DNA from: CAXBMB01 sp052078155
Lineage (GTDB): Bacteria; Pseudomonadota; Alphaproteobacteria; Kiloniellales; DSM-21159
Assembly: GCA_052078155.1 (NCBI GenBank)
Contig: JBQJBP010000002.1
Coordinates: forward strand, 496,001-560,000
Direction of reading: 5' to 3'
Length of the DNA stretch: 64,000 nucleotides
The translations under genes and the position numbers were made by a program. Shown piece by piece: positions 53,977 through 61,621 of this stretch (positions within the stretch are counted from its first letter, which is position 1; each line of letters begins with the position of its first letter). The notes beneath the pieces were generated by a model. That model ran no database searches. It was given only the letters and a program-made list of their open reading frames with translations, and had not been told where the DNA came from.

Positions 53977-54268
53977 TGCGTCCGGAGAGTTGCGACTGAT
54001 TATTGCCTTTTCTTTCACCACTTTGGTTGCGCTGGCCGCTTTAGCCAAAGGCGCAAGAATTGACCGGAAATGGCTTTGTTTTTGAGTGTGGTGGAAACAA
54101 AATGACGAGAAAATCCGGCAAACAGACGTTTGAAGTCCAAAGCTTGCTTGAACCCGCAGCAGGGCAGGGCTAAACAAAACTGTCATGCAAGCTTTGCTGA
54201 CCCGCTGCAGGCGCGGAAACCTGCGTTAAAGGGTCGGAAGAAAGCGCATCGCAGCGGGAGATTATTAA

Positions 54269-55885
54269 GTGGAAAACAATGGAACTGTCGTCAGCCGTAA
54301 TGGGCTGGACGGGCAGGGCTTGGGCGCTGTTGCCAAAGCCAACTGGAACCTCAGTGCATCTGCACTTTACGAAGCCGCCATGCAGCGCCAGGAAGCGCAG
54401 ATCGCCGCCGGTGGCGCGCTGATCGCCTACACCGGCCATCACACGGGCCGCTCCCCCAACGACAAGTTTGTCGTCAAGGAAGGGGCAGCTGCCGAGAATG
54501 TGTCCTGGGGCAAGGTCAACGTGCCCATGACGCCGGAGCACTTCGACGGCATCTATAAAAAGGTTCAGGCCTATCTGGCCGACAAAGAAGTTTTTGTTCA
54601 GGATTGTCACGCCGGGGCCGACCCGGAGCACCGCCTGAAGGTGCGGGTGGTGACAGAAAACGCCTGGCACAATCTCTTTGCCCGCAACATGTTCATCCAG
54701 CCTTCTGCCGAAGATCTGGCTGAGTTTGCGCCGGAGTTCACCGTGATTCAGGCCCCCGGCTGCCACGCGGACCCGGCGGTTGACGGCACCAACAGCGAAT
54801 GCTTTGTGCTGGTGTCTTTCGAGCGCAAGCTGGTGCTGATCGGCGGAACGTCTTATGCCGGTGAGATCAAGAAATCCGTTTTCTCGATCCTAAACTACCT
54901 GCTGCCCGAAAAGGGCATCATGCCCATGCACTGCTCCGCCAACATCGGAGCCAATGGCGACACGGCCATCTTCTTCGGCCTGTCCGGTACCGGCAAAACC
55001 ACCCTGTCCGCTGACGGCAGCCGCACCCTGATCGGGGATGACGAGCACGGCTGGGCAGACAGCTCTGTCTTTAACTTCGAAGGCGGCTGCTACGCGAAAG
55101 TGATCCGTCTTTCCGAAGAAGCGGAGCCGGAAATCTATGCCACGACCCGCCGCTTCGGCACGGTGCTGGAAAACGTGAAGATGGATCCCGACAGCCGGGA
55201 ACTGGACCTGGATTCCGCCGAGTTCACGGAAAACACCCGTTCCAGCTATCCCATTGAGTTCATTCCCAACGTAGCGCCCAGCGGCGCCGGGTCTGTGCCC
55301 AAGAACATCATCATGCTGACGGCCGATGCCTTCGGTGTTCTGCCGCCGATTTCCAAACTCACGCCTGAACAGGCCATGTACCACTTCCTGTCCGGCTACA
55401 CCGCCCGGGTGGCCGGTACAGAAAAAGGTCTGGGTTCTGAGCCCTCTGCCACCTTCTCTACCTGCTTTGGGGCGCCTTTCATGCCTCGCCACCCCAGCGT
55501 CTATGCTGAATTGCTGGGCAAGCGCATGAAGCAGGCCGGGGCCCAGTGCTGGCTGGTCAACACCGGCTGGACCGGCGGTAAGCCGGGTGTCGGCTCCCGC
55601 ATGAAGATTGCCTATACCCGTGCCATGATCAACGCGGCGCTGGATGGCAAACTGGACGATGTTGAAATCATGGTGCACCCGGATTTCGGTCTGGCCATTC
55701 CCACTTCCTGTCCCGGTGTGCCTGATGAGGTGCTGGATCCGCGCAATACCTGGAGCGATAAGGCGGCTTACGACGCCACAGCTCAGGATCTGGCCGGGCG
55801 CTTCGCTGACAACTTCGTACAGTTCAATGACTATGTCAGCGACGAGGTGAAAGCTGCAGGGATCTTCGCCAAGGAAACGGCGTAA
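54269..55885 (+). CDS. pckA: Phosphoenolpyruvate carboxykinase (ATP)
   Basis: 538 residues. It converts oxaloacetate and ATP to PEP, the first step of gluconeogenesis. The kinase P-loop GLSGTGKTT is at 237-245; GRSPNDKF, IGDDEHGW, RSSYPIEFIPN and TGWTGGKPGVGSRMKI are intact. The start is a GTG with GGGAG upstream; no ATG lies nearby in frame. The neighbouring ChvG/ChvI system is known to control pckA in rhizobia, so the same may hold here. A strong terminator follows. Confidence 0.96.
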   Translation: MENNGTVVSRNGLDGQGLGAVAKANWNLSASALYEAAMQRQEAQIAAGGALIAYTGHHTGRSPNDKFVVKEGAAAENVSWGKVNVPMTPEHFDGIYKKVQAYLADKEVFVQDCHAGADPEHRLKVRVVTENAWHNLFARNMFIQPSAEDLAEFAPEFTVIQAPGCHADPAVDGTNSECFVLVSFERKLVLIGGTSYAGEIKKSVFSILNYLLPEKGIMPMHCSANIGANGDTAIFFGLSGTGKTTLSADGSRTLIGDDEHGWADSSVFNFEGGCYAKVIRLSEEAEPEIYATTRRFGTVLENVKMDPDSRELDLDSAEFTENTRSSYPIEFIPNVAPSGAGSVPKNIIMLTADAFGVLPPISKLTPEQAMYHFLSGYTARVAGTEKGLGSEPSATFSTCFGAPFMPRHPSVYAELLGKRMKQAGAQCWLVNTGWTGGKPGVGSRMKIAYTRAMINAALDGKLDDVEIMVHPDFGLAIPTSCPGVPDEVLDPRNTWSDKAAYDATAQDLAGRFADNFVQFNDYVSDEVKAAGIFAKETA

Positions 55886-55908
55886 GACCTCCCTCTGACA
55901 AGAATGAG

Positions 55909-55946
55909 AAAGCCGCGTCTCCGGAAGAAGGCGCGGCTTTTTCTTT
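55909..55946 (+). terminator. Rho-independent terminator after pckA
   Basis: AAAGCCGCG, loop of 14 bases, CGCGGCTTT, then TTCTTT. Confidence 0.85.
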
Positions 55947-55967
55947 GTCCTGACTTTATCGGATTTG

Positions 55968-56035
55968 ACGCATGATCGCTTTGGCCTGAAGCGCTTCACG
56001 CATCATTCTGTCGTCAGTCCGCTAAAGCCTATGTG
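55968..56035 (+). repeat. Partial twin-hairpin repeat, copy E
   Basis: GACGCATGATCGCTTTGG followed by GAAGCGCTTCACGCATCATTC resembles the first hairpin of copy B, with the GAAGCGC tip conserved; the second hairpin is not recognisable. Confidence 0.4.
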
Positions 56036-56038
56036 GTT

Positions 56039-57829
56039 TTAGAAAGAGGAGATCCCCTGCCCAAAGAGGAAGAGCAGCGCCAGCCCCAGGGCGATGGCGA
56101 GACCGTTCAGCCAGAGTTTGTCACTGCGCCCGGCCAGACCGGCTGAGGCGATCCACAGGCCAGCGCCCATTTTCACCAGTGCCCAGGCGGCCAGCAAAGG
56201 GGCGGAAGCCGGATCCAGCAGCGCCGGGTGGGCGACAAAGGCCAGGGGCACCAGGTAGAGACCCAGCCCCAGCTGCATGGAGCGCCCGGCTGTCGGCAGC
56301 CAGGGGGTATCGGCCATACCTGAGGCAATAAAGACCGTACCGCAGACCGGCGGCGTGATGGTCGACAGAAGGGCATACCAGAAGACAAAGAGATGGGCTG
56401 TCAGGGCGGGCAGACCCAGCTCCTGCAGGGCCGGACCGGCCACGGAGATGCAGATGACATAGGCCGCTGTGGTGGGCACTTCCATGCCCAGCACCAGACA
56501 GGCCGCCCCGGTCAGCAAGAGGGCCAGCCAAAGCTGACCGCCGGACAGACCGATGATCACCGAGGTCAGCTTGACCCCGAGACCTGTCTGGTTCAGCACG
56601 CCGATGATGATCCCGGCGCAAAGCACGATCGAAGCCAGGGTGGCGATCTGGCGCGCCCCGGAAAGCGCGGCTGTTCCCGAGCGCTCCAGCCAGCCCTGCA
56701 GGGAGATTTTGCCCTGATGGTTCAGCAGCAGGAGAAGCCAGGCGGCCCCGGCGGCCAGCGCTGCGGCATACTGGGGCGTGCGGTCTGTGGTGAAGAGAAC
56801 CAGCAACAGCAGGCCAAAAGGCACGGCAAAAAAGGGCAGAGTCTGCAGCACCGTGCGCCAGGATGGCAGTTCGCTGGGGTCCAGAGCCTTCAGGTTGTAG
56901 CGTCGGGCTGCATGGTCGATCCCGGCCCAGGCGCACCAGAAGAACAGCAGCGCAGGCAGGATGGCTGCGGCCATGATGCGCTCGTAAGGCAGACCCAGCA
57001 GCTCCACCATGACAAAGGCCCCGGCACCCATCAGGGGCGGCATGATCTGTCCGCCGGTGGAGGCGACGGCTTCAACAGCGGCAGCCAAAGGGGCGGGATA
57101 GCCCAGGCGCTTCATGGCGGGCAGCGTAACCGCGCCGGTGGCGGCCACGTTTGCGGATGCGGAGCCGGAGATGGAGCCGAAGAGCGCAGAGGACAGCACA
57201 GAAACCTTGGCGGCCCCGGCCCGCAGGCGTCCGGCCACACGGGTGGCCAAAGACATGAAGCCGGTTCCGGCTTCACCGGCACCGACCAGCGCGCCCAGCA
57301 ATATGAAAATCGCGATGACATTGACCGAAATGCCGGTCAGGGGCCCCCAGACGCCGCCTTCAGCTATGGTCAACGTGCCCAGGAAGGATTCCAGCGGTAT
57401 CTCGGCGAAGCCGAATTCACCGGGCAGATAGGGACCGGCCAGGCCATAGGCAAGGGTCAGCAGAGCCACCAGCGGCAGCACCCATTTAATCGCGCGGCGG
57501 GCCATTTCCAGTACCACCAGCAGCAAAAGAAGAGAGAGCCAGATCTGGCCGTCTCCCTCCAGCGACCCATACTGGTCGTTCAGATCATCCCGGTTCAGGG
57601 CGACCCAGCCCGCGGTGATGAAGCCCAGCACACCCAGGACATAGCCGCTCCAGCGACTGAGAGCGCTTTGGTCTTTTCCGGTGAAGAAAAAGACGAAGGG
57701 CAGCGCCAGGATCATGTGCAGTGGTCGGGTGACCAGATTGGGCAACAGGCCGGAGAAAATCAGCCAGACATGCCAAAGCACAACGCCAGTGGCGTAAAGT
57801 TTCAGGGCGACAGAAGCGGTGCTGGACAT
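56039..57829 (-). CDS. TRAP transporter fused permease (DctQM, TAXI type)
   Basis: 596 residues, almost wholly membrane-embedded. About four helices of the small DctQ-like part (1-130) are fused to a DctM-like part (about 140-590), with signatures LFGSISGSASANVAATGAVTLP and TGGQIMPPLMGAGAF. It imports an organic acid using a sodium gradient, with the substrate-binding protein encoded upstream. Fused permeases go with TAXI-type binding proteins, as here. ATG 57829 lies 128 bases after the binding-protein stop, with a hairpin terminator in between. Confidence 0.93.
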   Translation of the reverse strand: MSSTASVALKLYATGVVLWHVWLIFSGLLPNLVTRPLHMILALPFVFFFTGKDQSALSRWSGYVLGVLGFITAGWVALNRDDLNDQYGSLEGDGQIWLSLLLLLVVLEMARRAIKWVLPLVALLTLAYGLAGPYLPGEFGFAEIPLESFLGTLTIAEGGVWGPLTGISVNVIAIFILLGALVGAGEAGTGFMSLATRVAGRLRAGAAKVSVLSSALFGSISGSASANVAATGAVTLPAMKRLGYPAPLAAAVEAVASTGGQIMPPLMGAGAFVMVELLGLPYERIMAAAILPALLFFWCAWAGIDHAARRYNLKALDPSELPSWRTVLQTLPFFAVPFGLLLLVLFTTDRTPQYAAALAAGAAWLLLLLNHQGKISLQGWLERSGTAALSGARQIATLASIVLCAGIIIGVLNQTGLGVKLTSVIIGLSGGQLWLALLLTGAACLVLGMEVPTTAAYVICISVAGPALQELGLPALTAHLFVFWYALLSTITPPVCGTVFIASGMADTPWLPTAGRSMQLGLGLYLVPLAFVAHPALLDPASAPLLAAWALVKMGAGLWIASAGLAGRSDKLWLNGLAIALGLALLFLFGQGISSF

Positions 57830-57904
57830 GAATAGCGGGCCTTGTTTGGTCTTGGAGCAGGCAGGTACAGGAATCGTTTCGCAGAAGGTACGAAACCGGG
57901 TATC

Positions 57905-57937
57905 AAAAAAAGGAGGCCAGCAAAGGCTGACCTCCTC
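57905..57937 (-). terminator. Intercistronic terminator between TAXI binding protein and permease
   Basis: On the minus strand, GGAGGTCAGC, loop CTTT, GCTGGCCTCC, then seven T. It follows the binding-protein stop by about 20 bases and would limit, but perhaps not abolish, transcription of the permease. Confidence 0.8.
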
Positions 57938-57957
57938 TTGATCAAACCGTCAGGACG

Positions 57958-58935
57958 TTACTTGACGGAATCAGGCACGGCCACACCGGCTTCGCTGTAG
58001 TAACGCAGCGCACCGGGGTGCAGTTTTGCGCCCATCTTGGCCAGGCCGTCTGTGGAGACGCCGCCCCACCAGCTGGCGCTGTCAGCCATTTTGGACTGCT
58101 GGTCCCAGAAGGCTTTGGTGATGGCATAGGCCGTGTCATCGTCCATGGCAGTGGTGGTGTAGGTGTTCACCGGCAATGTCATGGTGGTTGTTACGGTATC
58201 TACACCCTTGTAGGTGCCAGCCGGGATCTCCAGCGTGGTGACTTTGCCGATTTTGGCAATGTCATCGGCGCTGAGGGACAGCAGGCGGATCTTGGTGCTG
58301 GCAGCCAGCTCCATCACATTGGGAGCCGGATAGGCCCCGGCGGTGGCAAAGCCCACCACCTGACGGTTTTTCACGGCAGGAACGGCAGCGTTCAGCTCGA
58401 CGTCAACCATGTTGACCTTGTCGGCAATGCCCAGCTTTTCGAAGACAGATTTGGTCTTGCGCTGGCCGAAAGAGCCCTTGCCGCCGGGGATGAAGTCCTG
58501 ACCGGCCAGACCGGCGAAATCAGTGATGCCGCTGTCTTCCCGCACGACCCAGTGCATGGTCAGATAAGGAATGGGGAAAAGGCCGCGAATGCCGTCAAAC
58601 TTGTCGCTGTCTTTGAAGGGTTTTTTCCCGGCTTCAATGCGTTTGACCAGCACAGGCGGTGTGGTGAAGACGTAAGCGCCTTTGCGCTTGGCGGCTTCTT
58701 TCACGTTCTGAACAGAACCCTGGCTTTCTTCTACCGTGGCAATCAGATCCCCGTTGGAGCCTGCTTTCAGGGCCTCAGAGAGCTGCACCATCATCTGGTA
58801 ATAGGAAGAGGTGCTCTTGGCAGACTTCAGAGTAACGCGGGTTTCTGCCTGTGCGGCTGTCACGCCCAGGCTCAGGGCCAGGGCAGCGCCGGTTGCCAGG
58901 CTCAAGAAGCCCCGCTTGCTGAGGGGTGTGGTCAT
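57958..58935 (-). CDS. TAXI-family TRAP solute-binding protein
   Basis: 325 residues with a Sec/Tat-like signal (MTTPLSKRGFLSLATG, one Arg only, so probably Sec; cleavage near AQA-ET, residue 30). The mature part has the TAXI pattern: KSAKSTSSYYQMMVQLSEAL, IATVEESQGSVQNV, and GGKGSFGQRKTKSVFEKLG. It delivers a small organic acid in the periplasm to the fused permease. ATG 58935 has GGGAGG upstream; the longer frame to 59016 is not conserved. Confidence 0.92.
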   Translation of the reverse strand: MTTPLSKRGFLSLATGAALALSLGVTAAQAETRVTLKSAKSTSSYYQMMVQLSEALKAGSNGDLIATVEESQGSVQNVKEAAKRKGAYVFTTPPVLVKRIEAGKKPFKDSDKFDGIRGLFPIPYLTMHWVVREDSGITDFAGLAGQDFIPGGKGSFGQRKTKSVFEKLGIADKVNMVDVELNAAVPAVKNRQVVGFATAGAYPAPNVMELAASTKIRLLSLSADDIAKIGKVTTLEIPAGTYKGVDTVTTTMTLPVNTYTTTAMDDDTAYAITKAFWDQQSKMADSASWWGGVSTDGLAKMGAKLHPGALRYYSEAGVAVPDSVK

Positions 58936-59382
58936 GTATTGCCTCCCAATAGAGATTTCTGCTTTGCACACAGAACCGCAGCGCCTGTTTGGAGACAAGG
59001 GCAACAGCTCTTTCATGCAAAACGATTTTGCCGCCCAATGACGTCTGTCAGCAGCGGCTCTTAGATGTTAGGGGGCTAACGATAACACAGGCAAAGGAGC
59101 CTGAGGATAGGTAATGGAGGCATAGCGCTTATAAGCTGTTTGCGGCCACCGAGGCCGGTCACAAAAAGACTGAAATTTTCAAATAAGAAGGGTTTCAATC
59201 CGGCTTTTGCTGAACTGTCGAACAAAACGGGCGGAATATGATCGAAATATGAAGTGGCGAGGAAAGCCGGCGGGTTGGAAAACAGCCGGTTCTTCACCTC
59301 TTGTGAGGGGTGGAAGGCCTGCCATAAACAGCCATAGCAGGCACTTTGCAGACCTTTTACAAAGATCGACTTTTCAGGGTCA
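58936..59382. other. Gene-free stretch between the RTX gene and the TRAP operon
   Basis: 447 bases, no supported coding frame. It should hold the TRAP promoter and the RTX gene's 3' end; I see no clear terminator for the RTX gene. Confidence 0.4.
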
Positions 59383-61320
59383 TCAGACCTCAGTATAGGC
59401 CGATCCATCCCATTCGTAGGCAATGGTCGAGCCGGACAGGCTGTAGAGGTTGATGACATCGATTTCACTGGAATCAAAGGTTACCGTGCCATCCCCGTTG
59501 GTAAAGGCAATGGACCAGGACCCGCCCCCGTTATCGGTGAAGGTTACATCACTGTCTGTGACATCATCGGTAGAGCCGTTGTACCCGGTAAAGACCACCA
59601 GACCGCCCCCATCGGTGGCAGCCGGCCCCGTGCCGCCGTCGGCGATGGTATCTGTCCCGTCCAGGCGGCCAAAGTAGTAGATGTCGTAGCCGTCGCCGCC
59701 GACCAGCAGATCGGTTCCGGCGCCACCATAGAGATAGTCGCTGCCGTCGCCGCCAAAGAGCACGTCGTTGCCGTCACCGGACCAGACCCAGTCATTCCCG
59801 TCGCCACCGGAGATGGTGTCGTCGCCGTTGGCCCACAAAGAGATGATGTCTTCACCTTCGCCGCCATCGACTTCCAGGCTGACATCTCCGCTGGCACCGG
59901 AATCGCCGATCAGCAGGTCATCGCCGTCGCCCAGATCGATGGCTTCCAGACCGCCGCTGCCGCCGGTGGTGTCGTCGGCAAAAGCCTTGTCGTCCAGCAG
60001 AATGGTGTCATCCCCGGTTGAGCCCTGCAGGGTGTCCGTGCCGTTCCCGCCGGAAATGTCGTCGTCTTCGGAATCCCAGTAGATCAGATCGTTGCCGTCG
60101 CCGCCGTAAAGGGCGTCGTTATCGGTTCCCCCGGTCAGGGTATCGTTGCCACCGCCGCCATAGAGGTCGTCTTTGCCCTCTTCACCGGACAGGAAATCAT
60201 CGCCGTCGGCACCGGACGCCACGCTGTTGTCGCCATAGAGGTCGTCGTTGCCTTCTCCACCCAGCAGAATGTCGTCATTGCCGCCGCCATAGATCAGGTC
60301 GCTGCCGTCGCCGCCCTTGATGTCGTCCTTGCCATCACTGCCGCTGCCAAAGACGGTATCGCCGTAGACTGTGTCATTGCCGGCACCGGCGTCTACGCTG
60401 TCATCACCGCGCCCGGCATAGACGCTGTCCTTGCCGTCTCCGGCATTGATGGAATCGTTGCCGCCAGCGCCGGACGTGGTGCTGTCGCCGTAGATTTCAT
60501 CGTTGCCGCCACCGGAAGAAATGGTGTCGTCGCTTTGCCCGGCGATGATGGTGTCTTTGCCGCTGCCTGTGGTGATCTTGTCATCGTCGTCGCTGGCGCC
60601 GCCATAGGTAGTGTCACCATAGACCAGGTTGTTGCCGTTGCCGGCATCGATGGTATCGCTGCCATAGCCGCCATAGATGGTGTCTTTTCCGCCTTCAGCG
60701 ATGATCACATCATTGCCGTCGGCCCCACCGCCGAAGGTCAGGTCGCCATAGATCAGATTGTCACCATTGCCGGCATCGATGGTGTCGTTGCCGGTACCGC
60801 CCTGCAGGGTATCTTCGCCCTTGCCACCGGTCAGGGAATCGTTGCCGCCGCCGCCGAAGATCTGGTCGTCGCCGCCGCCGCCCAGCAGCGTGTCACTGCC
60901 GTCTTTGCTGGTTTCGTAGCTGAGGTCGCCGTAAAGCTTGTCGTCTTTGTTGCCGCCGGACAGGAAGTCGTCACTCTGACCGCCATAGAGCGTGTCCTGC
61001 CCGCCGCCGCCGTAGAGTTTGTCGCTGTAGCCGCTGGCACCGCTGCCGTTGTAGCCCAGGTCGCCATAAAGCAGGTCGTCGTTGTTGCCACCGCTCAGGG
61101 TGTCATTGCCGCCCGCTCCAAAAAGGGTGTCGTTACCTTTGTCGCCCTTCAGGGAATCATCCCCGTCAGCGGCTCCGCTATAGTAGCTGTTGTCCCCGTA
61201 AAGCAGATCATCGCCTTTGACGCCATTCAACAGGTCATCGGCACCCAGACCCCAGATGGTGTCTGCGTTTTTCGACCCGATAAGGGTGTCATTACCTGCT
61301 GTGCCGGTGTAGCTGGCCAC
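59383..61320 (-). CDS. RTX calcium-binding repeat protein, probable type I secretion substrate
   Basis: 645 residues with no N-terminal signal, consisting almost entirely of Asp/Gly-rich RTX motifs (GGxGxDxLx) from residue 5 to about 560. The repeats are arranged in a higher-order unit of 42-43 residues with a recurring YGD insertion, for example LLYGDLGYNGSGASG, LIYGDLTFGGGADG, LVYGDTTYGGASDD, DLYGDNSVASGADG. The last 85 residues (FTDNGGGSWSIAFTNGDGTV and an aromatic end) resemble a type I secretion C-terminus. No enzymatic domain is seen, so it may be a surface or matrix protein. The start is GTG at 61320 without a clear ribosome site. Export through the T1SS at 8456-12218 is inference. Confidence 0.88.
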   Translation of the reverse strand: MASYTGTAGNDTLIGSKNADTIWGLGADDLLNGVKGDDLLYGDNSYYSGAADGDDSLKGDKGNDTLFGAGGNDTLSGGNNDDLLYGDLGYNGSGASGYSDKLYGGGGQDTLYGGQSDDFLSGGNKDDKLYGDLSYETSKDGSDTLLGGGGDDQIFGGGGNDSLTGGKGEDTLQGGTGNDTIDAGNGDNLIYGDLTFGGGADGNDVIIAEGGKDTIYGGYGSDTIDAGNGNNLVYGDTTYGGASDDDDKITTGSGKDTIIAGQSDDTISSGGGNDEIYGDSTTSGAGGNDSINAGDGKDSVYAGRGDDSVDAGAGNDTVYGDTVFGSGSDGKDDIKGGDGSDLIYGGGNDDILLGGEGNDDLYGDNSVASGADGDDFLSGEEGKDDLYGGGGNDTLTGGTDNDALYGGDGNDLIYWDSEDDDISGGNGTDTLQGSTGDDTILLDDKAFADDTTGGSGGLEAIDLGDGDDLLIGDSGASGDVSLEVDGGEGEDIISLWANGDDTISGGDGNDWVWSGDGNDVLFGGDGSDYLYGGAGTDLLVGGDGYDIYYFGRLDGTDTIADGGTGPAATDGGGLVVFTGYNGSTDDVTDSDVTFTDNGGGSWSIAFTNGDGTVTFDSSEIDVINLYSLSGSTIAYEWDGSAYTEV

Positions 61321-61621
61321 GGGAAAAATCCGATTTCTAACTGACTGACTATCACCCCTGCCGTGTGCAGAGGGTTCCTTATGGTGAAATGGGGGTTTTT
61401 CCCGATTTATTCAATGTTTATATGGAGATACACGCAGAAGTGACTCAGCGTTCCGGCAATGCTCTTTCGGCGAAAGGGCGGGAAATTTCTGCCGGAATCC
61501 AAGTGGATAGCTGGAGATCAGGAGTTTCTTCTTTGGCTTGCGGGCCTTTTCTCGTGTTTGGTGTGGTGTTTTGCCGCAGGCCTGACCCAAAGATGGGTCA
61601 GCGAAAACGCATGACACTGAT
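61321..61621. other. Region between polA and the RTX gene
   Basis: 301 bases. A TGACCCA/TGGGTCA hairpin at 61583-61600 lies just after polA but is not followed by T; otherwise nothing is recognised. The RTX promoter should be here. Confidence 0.4.

Larger units (their letters stand above)
53706..54268. other. Upstream region of pckA
   Basis: 563 bases without a supported gene. It holds a 14-base direct repeat (GGACTGAGGCTGAT/C, 53746-53773), a long imperfect hairpin (53923-53976) and an AT-richer stretch before pckA. Confidence 0.5.

Noticed and set aside
56393..57835. 480-codon + strand frame over the TRAP permease
   Set aside because: Antisense to a membrane protein; Gln/Gly-rich translation with no domain.
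61583..61600. Possible polA terminator
   Set aside because: The TGACCCA/TGGGTCA stem is neat but has no T-run on the polA strand.
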